From positions 1-42,779 of the forward strand of contig JBFLZD010000033.1 of the NCBI GenBank assembly GCA_040756435.1: a stretch of 42,779 bases of DNA. The letters run 5' to 3'. How positions within the stretch are numbered: position 1 is the first letter of the stretch; each line of letters starts with the position of its first letter. The DNA comes from Spirochaetota bacterium (GTDB taxonomy: Bacteria; Spirochaetota; UBA4802; UB4802). Below are positions 26,159 through 35,155 of this stretch, in pieces. Below the pieces are notes generated by a model that saw nothing but the letters and a program-made list of their open reading frames with translations, searched no databases and had not been told where the DNA came from. A program made the translations under genes and the position numbers.

Positions 26159-27922
26159 TTATTGTTCCACCAATTCTGCTGCCATTGCATCTACCTGCTT
26201 TGCACTTTCCAGTAATTTTTCAGCAGAATCAACAGTTCTCTGTATTGATTCATTGATATTAGATATAGCTTTGGTAATTTGCTCCAGACCAACCTTTTGT
26301 TCACGAATTGATATCACGACCATCTCGGACTTTTGCCGCATATTATCAGCTTCATTTTCCACTTTACTTTTTATCATATCCTGCGAATGCATCTGATTGT
26401 TTATATCTTTGATTTGATTATTTATAGAATCTATTAGATTAGCAATTTCATTAATTGCCTTTACTGTCTGGTCAACCTCAACCATTGCACTATCAATTTC
26501 ACTGATATTGCGCTGAACCAGTCCACTAATATCCTTGATGCTGTTTGCTGTCATATCTGCAAGTTTGGACACCTCATTTGCAACTACCATAAACCCTTTA
26601 CCTGCTTCTCCGGCGCGTGCAGCTTCTATTGATGCATTAAGTGATAGCAAATTGATCTTATCAGATATATCATTAATTATCTCTATAATATTTGTCATCT
26701 CGGCTGAACTTTGTGATACTGTGCGTAAACTATCAATCATAGTCTGGAGTTTGGCTACACTTGAATCAGTTGTCTGCTTAACATTTGATGATATCGTGAT
26801 AGCATCTTCCACTCTTTTTCGTACAACCACTATAGCTTGCGACAACTCCTGTAATTGCTGCATAAGAGCATCAACCGCTTTTGACTGGTCTTCTCCAGTT
26901 TCTGCAATTGATTCAGCATTTGCTGCAATTTCCTCTGTTGTTGAAGTAATTTCTTCCATCGTTGCCGCTTCATCACGTGTATTTGTAAATAGTACCTGCG
27001 CATTATCTTTTAATTTCACAGTCAGGTCCAGAAGCTTTTTATTTAATTCTTTCCCCTGATTTACAAAATTCTGTAAATATAAAGCCAGAATATTAACATA
27101 TTGTGTAACAGCACCTATTTCACTCCTGTCAAGCATTGGTATTTGCTCAATATGAAAATCTCCTTCTGCCAGCTTTTGTAAATTATTGATAGTCATTCTC
27201 ATGCCTTTTCGTATTCCCTGTGTTGATTCATATAACAATACTATCATGGTAATTAATGACATAACCGTAACAAATAGTATATACCCTGTAATTTTTTCTA
27301 CTTGAATCAGTTGTGCTTGCAAAAGAATAATCATCAATGTCATAATAACCAGCGGAATAGTCAACGTTGCCATTACCGTTAAAAATAGCCTGATAGGCAA
27401 ACTAACCAGGGAATATTGTTTTCGTGAAAAATTTATCTGAGCTAATGAAGGTATTTTTAATACCTGTGAGAGCATGTTTTCGGTGGTGAAATATGATATT
27501 ACTGCATTCACGGTAGCACTCATAAATACATCTATCAGGTATATCTTAATTCTTCCAAATTCAACATAGTCCAGGGAATACATACAGAAGAATATAGCCA
27601 CTAATCCACAAAACCATCGCAAAGAAATAATGAGTGCTTCAATTCGTGGATAATTAAGCAATTTTAACTTAACTTTTTCTAAATCAACACCATCATTAAT
27701 CTTTTTGAAAAGCCTTTTTAAAATAAAAAAACGAATATACGTTCCAATAATCAAAAACAATACTGAAAAAATAAGTGAAAACACATTTAAAGCTTTTACA
27801 GCTTCTTCATCATAATGTCCGGTTAATTTACCAAAAACATTTACCAGAGGGACAACAATAAAATTAATGTAAATTTCAATGCGTAATGTTAGTTTCCAGA
27901 TAAACTTTTTACCAATTTGCAT
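26159..27922 (-). CDS. methyl-accepting chemotaxis protein with six-TM region and HAMP
   Basis: A 587-residue chemoreceptor. Six predicted membrane helices lie within residues ~15-245, again with no large extracytoplasmic domain. A HAMP-like linker follows ([15 protein letters not shown], about 250-300) and then a full signalling domain with the tip [27 protein letters not shown] lies just before the ATG. It is convergent with mqnB (5-bp gap). Unlike the other chemoreceptor in the window it has a HAMP domain, so the two are not simple duplicates. Confidence 0.88.
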   Translation of the reverse strand: MQIGKKFIWKLTLRIEIYINFIVVPLVNVFGKLTGHYDEEAVKALNVFSLIFSVLFLIIGTYIRFFILKRLFKKINDGVDLEKVKLKLLNYPRIEALIISLRWFCGLVAIFFCMYSLDYVEFGRIKIYLIDVFMSATVNAVISYFTTENMLSQVLKIPSLAQINFSRKQYSLVSLPIRLFLTVMATLTIPLVIMTLMIILLQAQLIQVEKITGYILFVTVMSLITMIVLLYESTQGIRKGMRMTINNLQKLAEGDFHIEQIPMLDRSEIGAVTQYVNILALYLQNFVNQGKELNKKLLDLTVKLKDNAQVLFTNTRDEAATMEEITSTTEEIAANAESIAETGEDQSKAVDALMQQLQELSQAIVVVRKRVEDAITISSNVKQTTDSSVAKLQTMIDSLRTVSQSSAEMTNIIEIINDISDKINLLSLNASIEAARAGEAGKGFMVVANEVSKLADMTANSIKDISGLVQRNISEIDSAMVEVDQTVKAINEIANLIDSINNQIKDINNQMHSQDMIKSKVENEADNMRQKSEMVVISIREQKVGLEQITKAISNINESIQRTVDSAEKLLESAKQVDAMAAELVEQ

Positions 27923-28464
27923 TCAATTCACCTCCTTTTAAAGAAAACAATTACTGTATCATTTTTATAAGGTTGGCATACCAAAACTGTAATTATTATA
28001 CGCTCATGTAATTGCTTTTTTCTTATTTTAAGTACTGTTTTAAGCATGTTTATATTATTAAAGAAGGTTTTGAGAAAACTTTTGCTATTGCACATATTTT
28101 TAGGGGATATTATATTCATCAATAATTCCTTACAATAGATAGCACCCCTTTCTTTATATATGGATCAACCTAACATAATATTATAACATTTTTCAAGAAT
28201 TTTTTATATTCAAAACAAGCAATAATTCCAAAAAATTTTTTAGTATAAAGCAATGAATTAATACCCTATTGCAATTGGTAGCCAGAGCAATAGATAATTT
28301 ATAGCATGAAAAAAGTTATATAGTAAATACTATTTCATAATTTTAAATTTACATACCGTTTGTATAACACATAAAATATTTGAAATTATCATTGAAATTA
28401 TATAGACTGTTTGTAGTGTGAAAGTACAGGTAAACGTTGAACATTGATTTAACAAGAGGTTATA
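27923..28464. other. divergent intergenic region, no gene seen
   Basis: An AT-rich region of 540 bp between two divergent genes that must hold both promoters. A 64-codon frame here (27928-28122) starts inside the likely chemoreceptor leader, has no ribosome-binding site and no familiar sequence, and was not accepted. Confidence 0.45.
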
Positions 28465-29280
28465 ATGCCAACAAAGACTCAAAAAAATGATACCAAAACC
28501 CAATTCTGCGCATTCTGTGAACATACCGGCATTGTGCGAAATCCCCATTTTGAAGAGATAGGTCAGGAGCCGTTAGTACCCTGCCCGCGCTGTGTGTTGA
28601 ATAAATGCCAGTGTGGTGGACAACCTCCGTATTACATAGAAAAAGACGGCACAATATCTGATTGCTATTGTCGTGAAATTAGAATGAAGATTAATCGCAT
28701 TAAAGCAATTTACTCACGGTGTGGCATTGACAAAAAATATCAGTGGCGCTTTTTTAATTCCTTTGAAGCCAATTCAAAATTAGCCTCCAACGCAAAAAAT
28801 GTAGCATACGATATCGTTTCAAAATTTCCGGATGTGCGCAAAGGACTTTTTTTATGGGGAAATCCTGGAACTGGCAAAACACTGCTTTCTTCTATTATTT
28901 TAACAGAGCTCATCATACGCCATGCCATTGAAGGACGCTTTATAAAAATTTCCCGCACATTTTTTAACAAACTGCGTGCAACCTTTGCCGAAGGTTCTGC
29001 CACTTACGGTACCGCGCAGGAAATTGAGTATGAACTGGAAAACGCTGATGTACTTGTGGTAGATGACTTTGGTGTCCAGCGCGATTCCCCCTGGGAGCAG
29101 GAAACTTTGTATAATTTAGTTGATGCACGCTACGAGGCCGAAAAATTTACTATATTCACTTCTAACGTTGACCCCAAAAGTGCACTTGCCGATATTGCCG
29201 GGGGACGGGTGTTATCGCGCATTAAAGAAATGTGTACTATTTTAGAGCTAACAGGTCCTGATTACAGGGAAAAATTATAA
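28465..29280 (+). CDS. DnaC/IstB-like AAA+ ATPase with N-terminal Cys motifs
   Basis: A 271-residue protein. The N-terminal ~70 residues carry paired Cys motifs (CAFC, CPRC, CQC, CYC) that could form one or two zinc sites. The rest is an AAA+ domain with Walker A GNPGTGKT (132-139) and Walker B VLVVDDFG (195-202). This is the plan of DnaC-type helicase loaders. No IS21 transposase is near, so it is a cellular protein and not IstB. AAGAGG precedes the ATG. Its stop codon overlaps the folK ATG (TAATG), so it heads a coupled dnaC-like/folK/panB operon. Confidence 0.87.
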   Translation: MPTKTQKNDTKTQFCAFCEHTGIVRNPHFEEIGQEPLVPCPRCVLNKCQCGGQPPYYIEKDGTISDCYCREIRMKINRIKAIYSRCGIDKKYQWRFFNSFEANSKLASNAKNVAYDIVSKFPDVRKGLFLWGNPGTGKTLLSSIILTELIIRHAIEGRFIKISRTFFNKLRATFAEGSATYGTAQEIEYELENADVLVVDDFGVQRDSPWEQETLYNLVDARYEAEKFTIFTSNVDPKSALADIAGGRVLSRIKEMCTILELTGPDYREKL

Positions 29281-29741
29281 TGGTAGCGTGTGCATACATA
29301 TTATTGGGAAGCAATATGGGCGATAGTTACCAATATATTGCCACAGCCATTGAAAAACTGTCCACACTGGAAAAAACAAAAATTGTAACACAAAGCAGTG
29401 TAATAGTAACCAAACCCTTAGAATTTATCATGCAGCCCGATTTTGTAAATACAGTTATAGCACTGCAAACGCAACTGCCACCACACACATTGCTTGAAAA
29501 GCTTCAAGAAATTGAGCATGCACTGGGAAGGGAACGAACCATTCCCAAAGGACCCCGCACTATTGACTGCGATATATTGCTTTACAATGATATGATTTGT
29601 TCAACACCAACACTTACCCTTCCTCATCCGCAAATATACACACGCCCCTTTGCCGCACAGCTTTTATTTGAAATTGATCCAGACATCATTGATCCAATTT
29701 CACACAAACCATTACGGGAGGTAGTGCTATGCCATCAATAA
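29280..29741 (+). CDS. folK: 2-amino-4-hydroxy-6-hydroxymethyldihydropteridine pyrophosphokinase
   Basis: A 153-residue enzyme of folate synthesis. It transfers pyrophosphate from ATP to 6-hydroxymethyl-dihydropterin. ILLGSNMGD at the N-terminus and the signature GPRTIDCDILLY are intact, and the length is normal. It starts on the last base of the preceding stop codon and overlaps panB by 13 bp, so it is translationally coupled on both sides. A GGCGATAGTT copy lies at 29319-29328. Confidence 0.95.
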   Translation: MVACAYILLGSNMGDSYQYIATAIEKLSTLEKTKIVTQSSVIVTKPLEFIMQPDFVNTVIALQTQLPPHTLLEKLQEIEHALGRERTIPKGPRTIDCDILLYNDMICSTPTLTLPHPQIYTRPFAAQLLFEIDPDIIDPISHKPLREVVLCHQ

Positions 29742-30532
29742 AAAACATCAAAGATTTTGCAAAGATGAAGCAATCAGCCCAGCCTATAGCCATGATAACC
29801 TGTTATGATTATGCATTTGCGCGTGTGGTAAGCGAAACTGATATAGATGTCATACTGGTTGGCGATTCTTTGGGGATGGTTGTGGCAGGCTATGACACCA
29901 CCATACCGGTAACCCTTGACCAGATGATTTATCACACCAGCATGGTACGCCGCGGTGCGCCCAATCATTTTATAGTAACCGACCTTCCATTTATGAGCTA
30001 TCATGTATCCATTGAAGATACCATGCGTAACTGTGGGCGCATCATGAAAGAATGTAACACCAATGCAGTGAAACTTGAAGGCGGAAGAGACTTTGTGCCA
30101 GTTGTAGAAGCACTTACAAAAGCATCAATTCCTGTAATGGGGCATTTAGGGCTAACACCGCAATCGGTGCATAAATTAGGTGGATACTCTGTACAGGGAA
30201 AGGACGAAGAACAGCGCAAAATCATAATGGAGGATGCACTATTGTTACAAAAAGCTGGTGCATTTGCACTGGTGCTTGAAATGGTTCCCGAGCAGCTTGC
30301 ACAAGAAATAACTGAAGCGCTTGATATACCCACCATTGGCATAGGAGCAGGTCGCTACTGCAATGGACAGGTTCTTGTTATTAACGATATGCTGGGCCTA
30401 AACAAAGGATTCAATCCAAAATTTTTAAAGCGCTATGCCGACCTTTATACCACATCACAGCAGGCAATACAGGATTACTGTAAAGAAGTAAAGGAACATA
30501 TATTCCCTGCAGAAAGCAATGTGTTTAAATAA
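29729..30532 (+). CDS. panB: 3-methyl-2-oxobutanoate hydroxymethyltransferase
   Basis: A 267-residue enzyme of pantothenate synthesis. It adds a hydroxymethyl group from methylene-tetrahydrofolate to ketoisovalerate. Landmarks: MITCYDYAFARV, the metal ligand region VGDSLGM, VTDLPFMSY, KLEGG, and LEMVP with the catalytic Glu. GGGAGG precedes the ATG. The folK-panB link makes sense because PanB uses a folate cofactor. Its stop abuts the stop of a convergent gene with zero spacer. Confidence 0.97.
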   Translation: MPSIKNIKDFAKMKQSAQPIAMITCYDYAFARVVSETDIDVILVGDSLGMVVAGYDTTIPVTLDQMIYHTSMVRRGAPNHFIVTDLPFMSYHVSIEDTMRNCGRIMKECNTNAVKLEGGRDFVPVVEALTKASIPVMGHLGLTPQSVHKLGGYSVQGKDEEQRKIIMEDALLLQKAGAFALVLEMVPEQLAQEITEALDIPTIGIGAGRYCNGQVLVINDMLGLNKGFNPKFLKRYADLYTTSQQAIQDYCKEVKEHIFPAESNVFK

Positions 30533-31453
30533 TCAACGCGGAAAGCGTTTGGCATTTTCTTCATTATATTCGGTAATCATTTTTTCAATGGCTGGATCAT
30601 CAGGATCTTCCCACTTTGGCAATTCAAAAGAATGTTCATAGCTTGTGATTTTTGCATCAGTAACTATCGCCCGTAAAATTCCAATGCGTGAACCGTTTGG
30701 CCCTGCCTGCACAATTAATGTATTGCCCACTTTAACAGGCTTTTTAACAAGCGTTTGTGAATGCCCGCCAACAATAAGCGCAATTTGCGGAAACAAAACT
30801 GCCAGCTCTTTATCCTTTTCAAAACCTAAATGCGAAATAACAACAATAAAATTGCCAGTTAAAAATTTTATCTCTTGTTGCAAAGCTTCTTTGGGATTGG
30901 AAATTTTTATTTTTGACACAATCTCGTTTGGATAATACTTAAATGCATCATTATCAATAAGTGCTGTAATTCCAATTGTTTTTTTACCGATAGTTACTGT
31001 TACATGTTTCTTTGGCGATTGCCATTTGCCACCTGCAAAATACTGAAGATTGGCACACACAAATGGCAACTCATTTTGATACTGGTACAATGTATCAATG
31101 CCTGCAGCAAACTCCTGATCACCAATACCAACAGCTGTATATCCAATGTGTTTATAGCCCTTGATTAAATATTTGGTAAGCAATGTATCAGGATAGTAAC
31201 TACAGAAGTCACCACTTTCTAGAAGTAGCGCACCGGGATATTTTTTCTTTAACTGAGCTATAGCATACCCGCGCTTAACAAGTCCACCCTTTGGATCAGC
31301 ACTACACTGGCAGGCTTCCAGTATGCCATTGAGTGAATTGGTATACAAGAAAGTTATTTCATTCTTTTGATTTTTTTCTTGCGAATATGCAATACTTAAA
31401 ACAACAGCACATATCACTATTATAACAATAAATATTATGACGTTAAATTTCAT
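30533..31453 (-). CDS. exported metallophosphatase / 5'-nucleotidase-like protein
   Basis: A 306-residue protein with an N-terminal signal peptide or anchor (IIFIVIIVICAVVLSIAYSQ) and a calcineurin-like fold related to UshA and SoxB-type N-terminal domains. The usual TND.HG metal motif is replaced by TNSLNG, followed by an EACQC pair of Cys and GGLVKR. This is the form seen in a subfamily with a Cys-x-Cys loop. Later ligand motifs read ESGDF, SHLG and GGHSQ; the last His of GHSH is Gln. So a normal dinuclear site is doubtful and the substrate is unknown. ATG at 31,453 is chosen because GGAGG lies 10 bases upstream; an in-frame ATG at 31,462 is too close to it. Confidence 0.8.
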   Translation of the reverse strand: MKFNVIIFIVIIVICAVVLSIAYSQEKNQKNEITFLYTNSLNGILEACQCSADPKGGLVKRGYAIAQLKKKYPGALLLESGDFCSYYPDTLLTKYLIKGYKHIGYTAVGIGDQEFAAGIDTLYQYQNELPFVCANLQYFAGGKWQSPKKHVTVTIGKKTIGITALIDNDAFKYYPNEIVSKIKISNPKEALQQEIKFLTGNFIVVISHLGFEKDKELAVLFPQIALIVGGHSQTLVKKPVKVGNTLIVQAGPNGSRIGILRAIVTDAKITSYEHSFELPKWEDPDDPAIEKMITEYNEENAKRFPR

Positions 31454-31696
31454 TATACCCATGCCTCCGTAACGAATATTTCACTTTTATGTATTAAAAA
31501 ATTAAGATTAAAACCTACCTTGATTGCCTATATTACAGCGAAAAAAATTGCATATCAGATTATTATAATCACTTTTATTGTCTGGATTGCTATTATTGTA
31601 ATCACCGATAAGCCATTATATATAGACGCTTATATTAGGCTGTATGTTACCTTTATGTATTAAATTTTCAATAATTTTTTTGTTTAGCTTTTATTG

Positions 31697-31707
31697 GCTC
31701 TGACCCC
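31697..31707 (+). repeat. GCTCTGACCCC element-end word
   Basis: The same word, or its complement, ends both copies of the composite repeat (7384-7391 partly, 7825-7835) and stands beside the terminator at 2628-2637. Here it borders the relic of the coiled-coil gene. It looks like the scar or end of a small dispersed element. Confidence 0.4.
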
Positions 31708-31709
31708 AA

Positions 31710-31905
31710 CACCTTTTATAAAAGGTTTTTCGTAACGATTAAGCCAAAATGCACTTTACACATAAAAAGATGTAATAGTTGATACCGTGCATAATACCTG
31801 ATATAAACAAGAGAAATGCTAAATGCAGAAGTATTCATGTATTATGACACCATACAAAATCTAGAGCAGGTACGTATTGAGTTTTCATAAAAATTTGTTT
31901 GGTAT
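31710..31905 (+). pseudogene. decayed copy of the coiled-coil gene at 40,194
   Basis: The plus strand aligns with positions ~40,205-40,410 of the intact coiled-coil gene over about 190 bp, at roughly three identical bases in four. The word CAGGTACGTATTGA is shared exactly. The relic has a Trp codon changed to TGA (31799-31801) and a single-base deletion shortly after it, so it cannot be translated through. The start region and the 3' half are lost. It also contains a 16-bp perfect palindrome (31711-31726, ACCTTTTATAAAAGGT) followed by T, which may now act as a terminator. The rest of the 31,454-31,981 gap is AT-rich with no gene. Confidence 0.75.
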
Positions 31906-31981
31906 AATGGATAAATTATTATACAACCGCTCAGGAAGCAATGCCTGCATTTTCTATTCTTATCATGCAATAAAAAATATT

Positions 31982-33067
31982 TTAATTTTGTATTTTCAAA
32001 CCACACCACCCAGCAGGTATTTCTCCACGAATCAACGAACGTGAAACACCACCATATAGGTTAACCTCTGGAGGGATGGCTTTTTTTTGTTTAATTTTAA
32101 ATGTTTTTGATTCAATCTGTGTAAAACGGCCTAACCGCAAAGGTATTAATTCATTTGAATTACATACAGTAGTTATATTTTCTTTTACTTTTGGATCTAT
32201 TGGATGTTTTTTATTATTTAATATTTCCAGGTTAAAATCCATCAAACTCTTCATTATGAATTCAATATTAAGAAAATCCCCTAATTTATAATTATTAACA
32301 AACTTTTTTAATCCATCTTCATCAATGGTAATTTCTCCTTCAGCAATGCATTCATCTTTATTTATATAGTGGCTAGCTGACATCTCAGTATAGATGGGTA
32401 TTCCTTTTTGCTGCTTACCTTTTCCAATTATCCTCACGGTATCTAAAAGAACCGTTTGGTTTTTAAACATTAAATCTGATACTTTCATAAACCTGAAAGG
32501 ATCAAGTCCTATATCAAATATTGCATTAGTATCTTTTTTCATTATTTGCATTTCGAAATCAGTTGATTGAAAATTTTTTGGTTTATTATTTTTAAATAAT
32601 TTAACATTGGGATACATATTATTTTTTTTTCTTAATGATTCCAGCAATGCTGTCCTTAATGCTCCTTTCAATGTTGAACCTGGAATATAAGGTTTCATGC
32701 TGAGTTCATCTTTAAAAATCTTATAAATTATTGCGTATGGATTGCTATCGACCCCTTGAATAAATTGGGGATGTGCCTGAACTCTTTGTATAATAACATC
32801 TAAATTTTGCAGTGCAACATTTTGCAGGATAGACCGTGCCCTCAAAAGCTTTTCTTTATCTTTTTTTATATCAGCAACAAGGGTATCCATAATGCTGAAA
32901 AATTGTTCTCTTTCTTTCTGGCTCATGAAATTAAAAGCTTTATTAAAATCAATAAGCATTATGGACTTTCCATCTTTAGTTGGCAATAATTCAAATATAC
33001 TATAAAATTCGCCGCTATGTATGATAAGTGGTGTAATGATATGTATTTTAACGGTATATGATTTCAT
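31982..33067 (-). CDS. csm5: type III-A CRISPR RAMP protein Csm5
   Basis: A 361-residue Cas7-like subunit that caps the crRNA 3' side of the Csm complex. The RAMP motif YIPGSTLKGALRTAL (about residues 135-150) and a C-terminal GGVSRSLIRGEI.AGW region fit Csm5. It is the last gene of the cas6-cas10-csm2-csm3-csm4-csm5 operon. AGGGGT lies upstream of the ATG. No csm6 or other CARF effector follows: the next 500 bp hold only a gene relic. Confidence 0.88.
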   Translation of the reverse strand: MKSYTVKIHIITPLIIHSGEFYSIFELLPTKDGKSIMLIDFNKAFNFMSQKEREQFFSIMDTLVADIKKDKEKLLRARSILQNVALQNLDVIIQRVQAHPQFIQGVDSNPYAIIYKIFKDELSMKPYIPGSTLKGALRTALLESLRKKNNMYPNVKLFKNNKPKNFQSTDFEMQIMKKDTNAIFDIGLDPFRFMKVSDLMFKNQTVLLDTVRIIGKGKQQKGIPIYTEMSASHYINKDECIAEGEITIDEDGLKKFVNNYKLGDFLNIEFIMKSLMDFNLEILNNKKHPIDPKVKENITTVCNSNELIPLRLGRFTQIESKTFKIKQKKAIPPEVNLYGGVSRSLIRGEIPAGWCGLKIQN

Positions 33068-33117
33068 ATAATAATACCCCTACTACTACTCATTAATTCT
33101 ATAAATAGCAACATCAA

Positions 33118-34071
33118 TCATGTTGTTATACCAACATCATTAGAATAATCAAAATATACAGGATAGGCATAAGCATATTGCCGTATTCTATAATCTGTGT
33201 GGACATTGTTTAGTAATTTACCATTTTTACCATTAGTTGTAAAAAACGTTGACCCAGCTTTATACAATACTATGGGCTTTTTATTAAAAAGCAACTGCCC
33301 ATTTATACCTTTTTGACTAAATTCTCCACCTAATTTGCCATACTTTGTTATTGTAGTATAACATAACGGTTGAAGGTTTTGACCAGCACAATCACTTAAC
33401 GTAACAAAATACTTTCCCTGGTACCCAAAAATGTTTTTTTCAATTACATCTAATTCATCAATTTTGACATCAAATATCCCTTTACCAGTAGAAGCATCAC
33501 TACCAAATCCCATCTGACAAGCTGTAAAAAATGCATTTTTAAAAATATCAGAATAACTGTCATCAAATTCAGTTACGTATACATTGTAACACATGCCATC
33601 CACGTTATTATAATAATAACTATTAGTAAATAATACCCCTTTCCTTACCATACCCGTAATACGGCTTATTGAGTTTCTTGTGATATCTATCTGACCTGGT
33701 TCAATTTTTTCTATTTCTGGAAGGTTAAGCTCTTGTATCAATAAATCTTGATTATAATCTTTTTGATATTTTTCAAATAATTCTAGCGAGATACATTTCA
33801 AATTTTTTAGTTTTTTATCACTTTCTATTTCTGAAATTGAATCCTTTAATGTAAAGGTTAATTGTGGCTTGTACATATAACCTTGCGGTATAAGTGAAGA
33901 AATAATAATTGGAATTGAATTGTTATCATATTCTTTAAGAAAGGATATTAGTGTATTTTCGCCATATAGAAATCGAATATACCAACATACAGTCCCAAAA
34001 ATTGTATCAGCAGAAAATATATCAGAAAACAGTGAAAGTGGTTTTAAAATATATTTATATTGCCGTTTCAT
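33118..34071 (-). CDS. csm4: type III-A CRISPR RAMP protein Csm4
   Basis: A 317-residue Cas5-like subunit that binds the 8-nt 5' handle of the crRNA and joins Cas10. The early SDIFSADTIFGTVCWYIRFL stretch (about residues 15-34) is typical of Csm4. A Gly-rich segment, FGSDASTGKGIFDV, lies mid-protein. It sits 11 bp after csm3 and 50 bp before csm5. Confidence 0.88.
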   Translation of the reverse strand: MKRQYKYILKPLSLFSDIFSADTIFGTVCWYIRFLYGENTLISFLKEYDNNSIPIIISSLIPQGYMYKPQLTFTLKDSISEIESDKKLKNLKCISLELFEKYQKDYNQDLLIQELNLPEIEKIEPGQIDITRNSISRITGMVRKGVLFTNSYYYNNVDGMCYNVYVTEFDDSYSDIFKNAFFTACQMGFGSDASTGKGIFDVKIDELDVIEKNIFGYQGKYFVTLSDCAGQNLQPLCYTTITKYGKLGGEFSQKGINGQLLFNKKPIVLYKAGSTFFTTNGKNGKLLNNVHTDYRIRQYAYAYPVYFDYSNDVGITT

Positions 34072-34082
34072 CTTTGTATAAC

Positions 34083-34727
34083 CTATGATAATGGTTCATC
34101 GTCAAGATATAAATCTTTAAACTGAATCTTACCATAACCTCTGCTTCCACTCCCACCTAATGCATCCTTTTCAAGGAGTTTGAGCCCTTCTCGCAATAAA
34201 TCAGTTATTTCCTTCCCATCCCCATCTTCTTTGAATATTCGTAGAGAAATTTCAAAATTAAATGATAATCCTGCTATAACTCGTTCTGACTGACGAGGAT
34301 TTAAAGCTCTACCTTTTATTCTATCTATAGTATTTTCTGTTTTTGCTTCGGTGGCCAATATATTGCGTTGTTTGAGCAATTCAATTGATTCGTCATCTAG
34401 AAAAGCATCCCTGAAAATTGCTCGTGTAATACCAACTTCTGAATCTTTATTGGTATTACCAAATGTTTTACAAATATGACACTTCCCACAATTACATGGT
34501 CCCCCTTTTTCCTTATCAAACTTATCCATATGAAGTTCCAAGAGACTACGTATTTTACCTTTAAGTGAAGAACCAGGTATATAAGGATAACCAGTTTTAG
34601 GGTCCTTAATTACAGGGTTATCAATACCACCAATTTCAATACCTTCAGTACCTCCGCCAATATGAAGTCCTGTCTTTAAATATATCTTTCCTTTAATTTT
34701 TTTAATTGTTAAATTTGCTATTTCCAT
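34083..34727 (-). CDS. csm3: type III-A CRISPR backbone protein Csm3
   Basis: A 214-residue Cas7-like subunit that forms the filament backbone and cuts target RNA at 6-nt steps. The probable catalytic Asp is Asp36 in GGIDNPVIKDP. YIPGSSLKGKIRSLLE and the C-terminal GSGSRGYGKIQF are the RAMP landmarks, and CNCGKCHIC is a probable zinc site. AAGGAGG precedes the ATG. With the Asp intact, target-RNA cleavage should be active. Confidence 0.93.
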   Translation of the reverse strand: MEIANLTIKKIKGKIYLKTGLHIGGGTEGIEIGGIDNPVIKDPKTGYPYIPGSSLKGKIRSLLELHMDKFDKEKGGPCNCGKCHICKTFGNTNKDSEVGITRAIFRDAFLDDESIELLKQRNILATEAKTENTIDRIKGRALNPRQSERVIAGLSFNFEISLRIFKEDGDGKEITDLLREGLKLLEKDALGGSGSRGYGKIQFKDLYLDDEPLS

Positions 34728-34748
34728 ATATTTTCCTCCTTATCTGAT

Positions 34749-35153
34749 TCATTTCTGGAATTTTTGAGTTTTTGTTTTACCTTCAACTTCTGAAATATAT
34801 GTATAATACGCTATTATTGCCTGGTAATGCATCAAAAATATTTTAAAATCAGAAATTGTTTTTATCTTATCTATTTCTTCATCCATATATTCTTTATAAT
34901 CATTTGATACCAAAAACTTATTATTTGATTTTCTACCTGCACTGTAGGCAATCTTTGATTTTATAAATTTAATATGGGGTAAAATTTCTTTTTCAAACCA
35001 CGCATCATTTGCATCTTGATTTTCATCTATTTTCCGCTCAATAATCTTAAAATCATCATAGAACTTCCGTATCTGGTTTTTATCAATATTGATAAAATCC
35101 GCTGCTTTTTTCTCAGCATCTTTTGTTACATATGATTCGGTTAATTCTATCAT
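34749..35153 (-). CDS. csm2: type III-A CRISPR small subunit Csm2
   Basis: A 134-residue, Lys/Glu-rich, all-helical small subunit. KNQIRKFYDDFKIIERKI near residue 30 is the family's most recognisable stretch. The ATG lies 2 bp beyond the cas10 stop codon, so the two are coupled. Position and size support the call more than sequence does. Confidence 0.85.
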   Translation of the reverse strand: MIELTESYVTKDAEKKAADFINIDKNQIRKFYDDFKIIERKIDENQDANDAWFEKEILPHIKFIKSKIAYSAGRKSNNKFLVSNDYKEYMDEEIDKIKTISDFKIFLMHYQAIIAYYTYISEVEGKTKTQKFQK

Positions 35154-35155
35154 TG

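Noticed and set aside
27928-28122. 64-codon minus-strand frame upstream of the second chemoreceptor
   Set aside because: No ribosome-binding site, low-complexity composition, and it lies in the probable leader of the next gene.
28465-29280. IstB of an IS21-type insertion sequence
   Set aside because: No transposase or inverted ends nearby, the N-terminal Cys motifs are unlike IstB, and it is coupled to folK and panB.
24061-30532. Riboswitches before mqn, fol or pan genes
   Set aside because: Leaders are very short and no known aptamer pattern was visible by eye.
2311-30671. GGCGATAG as a Chi or KOPS-type polar motif
   Set aside because: Orientation is mixed (about 5 plus to 8 minus) over a short region, whereas polar motifs are strongly strand-biased. 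A longer sequence could still change this.
31454-31981. A csm6 or other effector gene after csm5
   Set aside because: All frames here are short or broken; the only coding signal is the relic of the coiled-coil gene on the other strand.
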